Below are positions 60,147-64,000 of a stretch of 64,000 nt of DNA, in pieces. A program made the translations under genes and the position numbers. Source of the DNA: Symsagittifera roscoffensis (Eukaryota > Xenacoelomorpha > Acoela > Convolutidae); the NCBI RefSeq assembly GCF_963678635.1, contig NC_087064.1, positions 19,514,509-19,578,508 of the forward strand, in the 5' to 3' direction. The notes under the pieces are model-generated. The model did no database searches, was not told the DNA's origin, and worked only from the letters and a program-made list of their open reading frames with translations. Numbering within the stretch: position 1 is the first letter of the stretch; every line of letters begins with the position of its first letter.

Positions 60147-62352
60147 CCTAGTGACTTGCCAGCTTCAATTCAATTTGGAACGCATTAGTTTGCCGCTTAG
60201 GCATGTTACAAGAAAGCAATATTTTGCGCGTTAATTATCCCAAATTGGTCAAATCAGTATTTTTCAAAGCCCTGTAATTTTACAAGTTTACGAGAAATAA
60301 TTACAGGCAGATTATCTTTTCAAATTTGCGTAAATAATGCGCGATTAACTTTCAGCATCAAAGTATCGATGTTCACGATAGTAAATTAGTGAGTGTTTCA
60401 CAGGAATCGTCGAATCGAGATAGTCTTGTGGTGAGCGCAACCTTCAGGGAGCACCAAGATACATGAACCGACTCCCCGCGGGAATTTTTTTTCGAGAATT
60501 GGTCTTGCGTAAAAAATCAACTCGAGCATATATATTCCTTACTTTCTTCTAAAGCCGAAGCAATAAGATTGCTTGAATCAAGGCAAAGCCCTGAATGGTC
60601 GGAGTGCCATTTTATTGGTCTCAAATAGTTTTTGTAAATTAAGTTTTCACAAAACTGGGAACTTTAAGCTGATAATATCAAATTTTAAGTCTTGAAATAT
60701 GAATCGTGCATGGAATTAATCAAACCAATTAGCTTATTGCCTCAACTCAAATTGCAACCAATTTGTAGAGCGGGATAATTTGCCAGGTGTAAAATATGAA
60801 ACGAGCAGTTCAGACAGCTTTGAGGAAGGATACTATAGAGGCGTGATCAACCTGCTGGGCCAAAGCAGATCAATGAGGGTCCAAAAAATATTGAAGATGG
60901 TGCCAATAAAAAGAATCCACTCGAGCATATATATTCCTCCCTTTCGTATTTCCCGAGAATTTCATGGTCCAAAAAAGGCAGTAGCACGAAATCTGTTTGC
61001 CCATATTCCAAGATTGCATATAGTATCCTTTTAGTTTAAAAATGACGACTCTATTGGGCGGAAAGAAAGTGACTGAAAACTTGGCTTGTGTTGAAAGTAT
61101 AACACCCTCAATGATGAAATCAAAGGCCGAAAAATAAAAGAGAAAGGATGCTTTAAAATGCATCAAAACTTTGCCTGTACGCCTGTACGCCTTAGCACTT
61201 AAAAAATAACTTACACAAATTGGTTAAAGAACAGCTTAAGTACGGTGGTTTTAGTCGAAGAATTGCAGAGATTAGTTATTTGATTCCTTGTTCAATCCAG
61301 TCCTGCCTAAGTACAGTCCCCCCAAAGACATGCAAAATGGCAGTGTGTTTGTGTACCTGGACCTGTACCACATCCTAAGTGTGAACGAAAGGGAGGGCTA
61401 CGTGACTGTGAAGATGTGGCTATTCTTCTTCTACTTTTCTCTTAGTTCCCAGTGGAATGTGTCTCAGACTGGAATAGCGTGCATGATTGTGCCTCAAGAC
61501 ACCTTCTGGTGTCCAGATATAGGTAGTGGCGTGCGAAAAAAATGGCCTTTACTTTTAGAAAATTTTGTCAACCTTTTTTCGGGTCGGTCATTTCGATTAT
61601 TCCGAACTCTATCGAAAGTCAAAAATGGCCATATTTATCAAAATTTTGTTGCGCCGCTGGCAAGTCTTTGTGTTGAAAACTACAATTTCTTCGGGTATAT
61701 TTTAATTGTCAAGGAAGTGCTAAATGAAGCTTCCAAATTATTTTTCCTGGAGTACATTAAATTTTTCACTAATTAGAGGAAACATTTTTTTTTCATTAGC
61801 CTACTAGCTTGTTTCCGTTTCTCGAAATTAGACTAAAACTAAAACATAAAAGATTTGAAAGGTGCTTATCTCGACACAGGGAAAACTTTCTCAAAATTTT
61901 AAAATGTCGTTCGAATCACCACTGAAAGGGGTTTTCGATGATATATTATTCGATCCATTCTGTTTTTATTTGTGGTATATGATTTTGCGTGGAAAAAAAT
62001 TGAAAAAATAAAGCACACCGAAGACAAAGTTCCCCTCTATTTTCAATGGTCGTAACAAAACTGTAATTAAACTAAAAGAACTTTGGTCAGCAGCACAAAT
62101 AAATGAAATTTATAGCCACCCCGCCGAAACTTATAAACTTTTTCTCAGTGATGATGGACGCAATCGAAACCCTGTACGAGCCCTTTACGAAACAAACCAT
62201 TTGGGGACATTACGGGGTCGTGATTAGCTGGTCTTCTGCTGTTACTGTTAAGATATCCTGTCAGTTTGATGTCACCGAGTTCCCCTTCGACCAGCAAAAA
62301 TGTTCGATTCCATTTGAAACGTGGGTTATAGACAACTCAATTTACACATTAG
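58708..62352 (+). CDS. Cys-loop ligand-gated ion channel (nicotinic-receptor-like), 3' partial
   Basis: This encodes the extracellular part of a pentameric neurotransmitter-gated channel at the plasma membrane. Exons: 58708-58963 (ATG, signal peptide with FLTFAFFAVLLLPIVEC, N-glycosylation site NGT), 60769-60878 (RDNLPGVKYETSSSDSFEEG), 61301-61522 (GSVFVYLDLYHILSVNERE, then VPQDTFWCPDI, the family's W-x-PD loop) and 62149-62352. The last contains the Cys-loop CQFDVTEFPFDQQKC with exactly 13 residues between cysteines. Exons 1-2 and 3-4 join in phase. The 2-3 junction is out of phase, so a small exon is missing or the first two exons belong to another gene. The four membrane helices must lie right of the window. 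There is no sign of a ligand-specific double-Cys (loop C) here, so the ligand is unknown. Confidence 0.85.
60110..60142. repeat. (CT)n microsatellite
   Basis: About 16 uninterrupted CT units lie in a channel-gene intron. Confidence 0.95.
60521..60937. repeat. Dispersed repeat copies with CTCGAGCATATATATTCC
   Basis: The 18-bp string is identical at 60521-60538 and 60920-60937. Weaker relatives (GAGCACAAATATTCCG and GAGCAAAAATGTTCCG) occur near 59765 and 59283. The second copy starts about 40 bp after the donor at 60878. Confidence 0.65.
61524..61640 (+). mobile_element. hAT-like end next to a channel-gene splice donor
   Basis: TAGTGGCGTGCGAAAAAAATGG, read from 61526, resembles the CAGTGGCGTGCG terminus seen reversed at 33580-33594. 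It is followed by GAAAATTTTGTCAACC and GGGTCGGTCA, as inside that family. The right boundary is not visible. Confidence 0.4.
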
Positions 62353-64000
62353 GTAACAGTTTTTCATAAATTCGATCAAATTTACCGAAGGGCGGGCGCG
62401 ATGATCAAACGAGTGATGATGTTTAGATTTTTTGATACACAGGCCGGCAAAATAGAATATAGATAGAGATGGCATCCCTAAAATTAGAAAAATAGCTAAA
62501 ATTGCTTGTGCCATAATATCTCATACAAACTAAAAAGCTACCACAACTTACGAACAAAATTTACTTTGTTCGATTTATGCCTGATCAAAAACAAGTCCGG
62601 AGTCAAATCTTTCCTATCAGATCTGTTCTTCATTTGGCAAAAATTCTACCAACGAAGCGAATTTAAGAAAATCAATTTTAAAGTAAACGTTTGTTTGAAC
62701 AGTCACAAGGTCACAGTGTCTTTATAAAAATGCTGTATGGCGTAAAACTAGCGAAACTAAATGGGAAACAAACAACAAGTTTAGCAATGATTGCCTCTTT
62801 TTTACCACCTTGAGAAAGCAAAATGAATTCTTCGACTGATAAACCTCCCAAACAGTTTTTTGACGCTGAAACCAATTGATATCAAATAAATTCCCAAAAT
62901 AATAGTTTGATTTTTGACAAGAACCCAGAACCTTTACCAAAAAATTACCAAAAAGTTTCAAAGCAGTTAAATGACAATCTAAAAGGTTTTAGAGTGACAC
63001 ATCAATTTGACAATTACTTTAAGTACCTGGCTTAGCGAATTTACAGCGAATTTAGTACCTGGGCTTAGCGAACTTATAACAGATACGCTTGTGTTCATAA
63101 ACGCTTCCAAACTTCGGTGCACATGAAAAAAAAATGAAAAACGAAATTTGGATTTTCTAAACTCGAATCGGTGCTTGTTAGATGGGCAAACCCGGAAAAA
63201 AAAGTTTTGGTTAAATTTCCAAAAAAACTGAATTATTTTTATTGGTCTATAAAAATTCTTGATATAAAGTTTCTTGGTCTATAAAGTTTCGCTGTAAATT
63301 CGTGAAATTGATCTCCTCGCCTGGCAATGATAGTGTATGAGGAAGAATTCTTATTTGACCTCTAATTTCAGGTCATTCACAGCCTGAACGACTACGGGTG
63401 TAATAATGGTACCACGTGAAAGTTTTAGACGCAAAAACGGCCTTGTAGCGCAAAAAAGAGCTTCGCTCAGCAAAATAGCTTAGTCTGGAATGTGGGGAAA
63501 TAAGAAAAACTGATTATGCTTAGACAGGCTGGATAGCGTTTCATAGATCATCTACGAATCGCAGAAACCACAATTATACCAAAGTAAAAAAGTATCATCC
63601 CTAATGAAAACTATGAACTTTTCAAATAGTATAGTTTGAAATGCTTTGTCCTTAAGTTTTTTTCGCTTTATAATACACTGCAAATGAAAACATGGCAAAT
63701 TTATATAATTTCATATTAAAATTTCAGAAATATTTTATAATTGATTGAAAACAATTGATTGAATATGTAACTATTTATAATAATAATAACACTAAATTTC
63801 ATTAGATTATAGTAGATTATAATGAATTAAAATAGATTTTAATTCAAGTAAATGTCGAAAAAATTCTAATTTAATACAAATCCAGTCGAATTACTTTTAA
63901 TCCATTATAAATGTAATTAATTATCATTTCCTTCTCCTATTTTGTTCGTAAATATCAATTGCATTATAAATTTTAAATAAACGACAATTCTTGAAAATTG
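62353..64000. other. Channel-gene intron, AT-rich
   Basis: No further channel exon is visible before the window ends. A short duplication of AGTACCTGG(G)CTTAGCGAA lies near 63022-63073, and TATTATAAT-type strings lie near 63780-63920. Confidence 0.5.

Overview
The window looks like AT-rich nuclear DNA of an invertebrate metazoan. Genes are split by GT-AG introns. The conserved proteins are animal types (golgin-84, a Tip60/KAT5 acetyltransferase, a Cys-loop receptor). Most of the remainder is decayed transposable-element sequence. I cannot place the phylum from sequence alone. There are no bacterial-style operons and no CRISPR array.

Layout. 1-9857 (+): the 3' part of a golgin-84 (GOLGA5) gene. 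Nine exons join in phase and give 655 codons plus stop. Its introns carry a non-autonomous hAT element with a perfect 8-bp target duplication, a 5'-truncated LINE and palindromic mini-elements. 9858-11035: AT-rich spacer. 11036-28013: a nested graveyard of mobile elements. Two damaged copies of an element encoding a family-B (protein-primed type) DNA polymerase lie on the + strand. The first copy is split by a 3.95-kb minus-strand insertion with TG...CA ends. That insertion carries remains of an ADP-ribose macrodomain and of a membrane glycoprotein. A second relic of the same glycoprotein family lies at 27.1-28.0 kb. Between the polymerase copies is a decayed minus-strand gene of unknown function.

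28-36.8 kb: non-coding, with hAT fragments, a foldback with 100-bp arms and dispersed repeats. 36895-39788 (+): a complete four-exon KAT5/Tip60 gene of 569 codons. 40-48 kb: repeats, including a 289-bp duplication and a 1.1-kb GC-rich minisatellite with inverted ends. 48258-53136 (-): the last three exons of a gene I do not recognise, linked in phase; earlier exons may reach 56.7 kb. 58708-62352 (+): 5' exons of a Cys-loop (nicotinic-receptor-like) ligand-gated channel that runs past the right edge.

The three recognised host genes have unrelated housekeeping or signalling roles (Golgi tethering, chromatin acetylation, neurotransmitter reception), so no pathway joins them. The most unusual material is the macrodomain-plus-glycoprotein element nested inside a polymerase-encoding element. 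All frames there are broken, so these are fossils.
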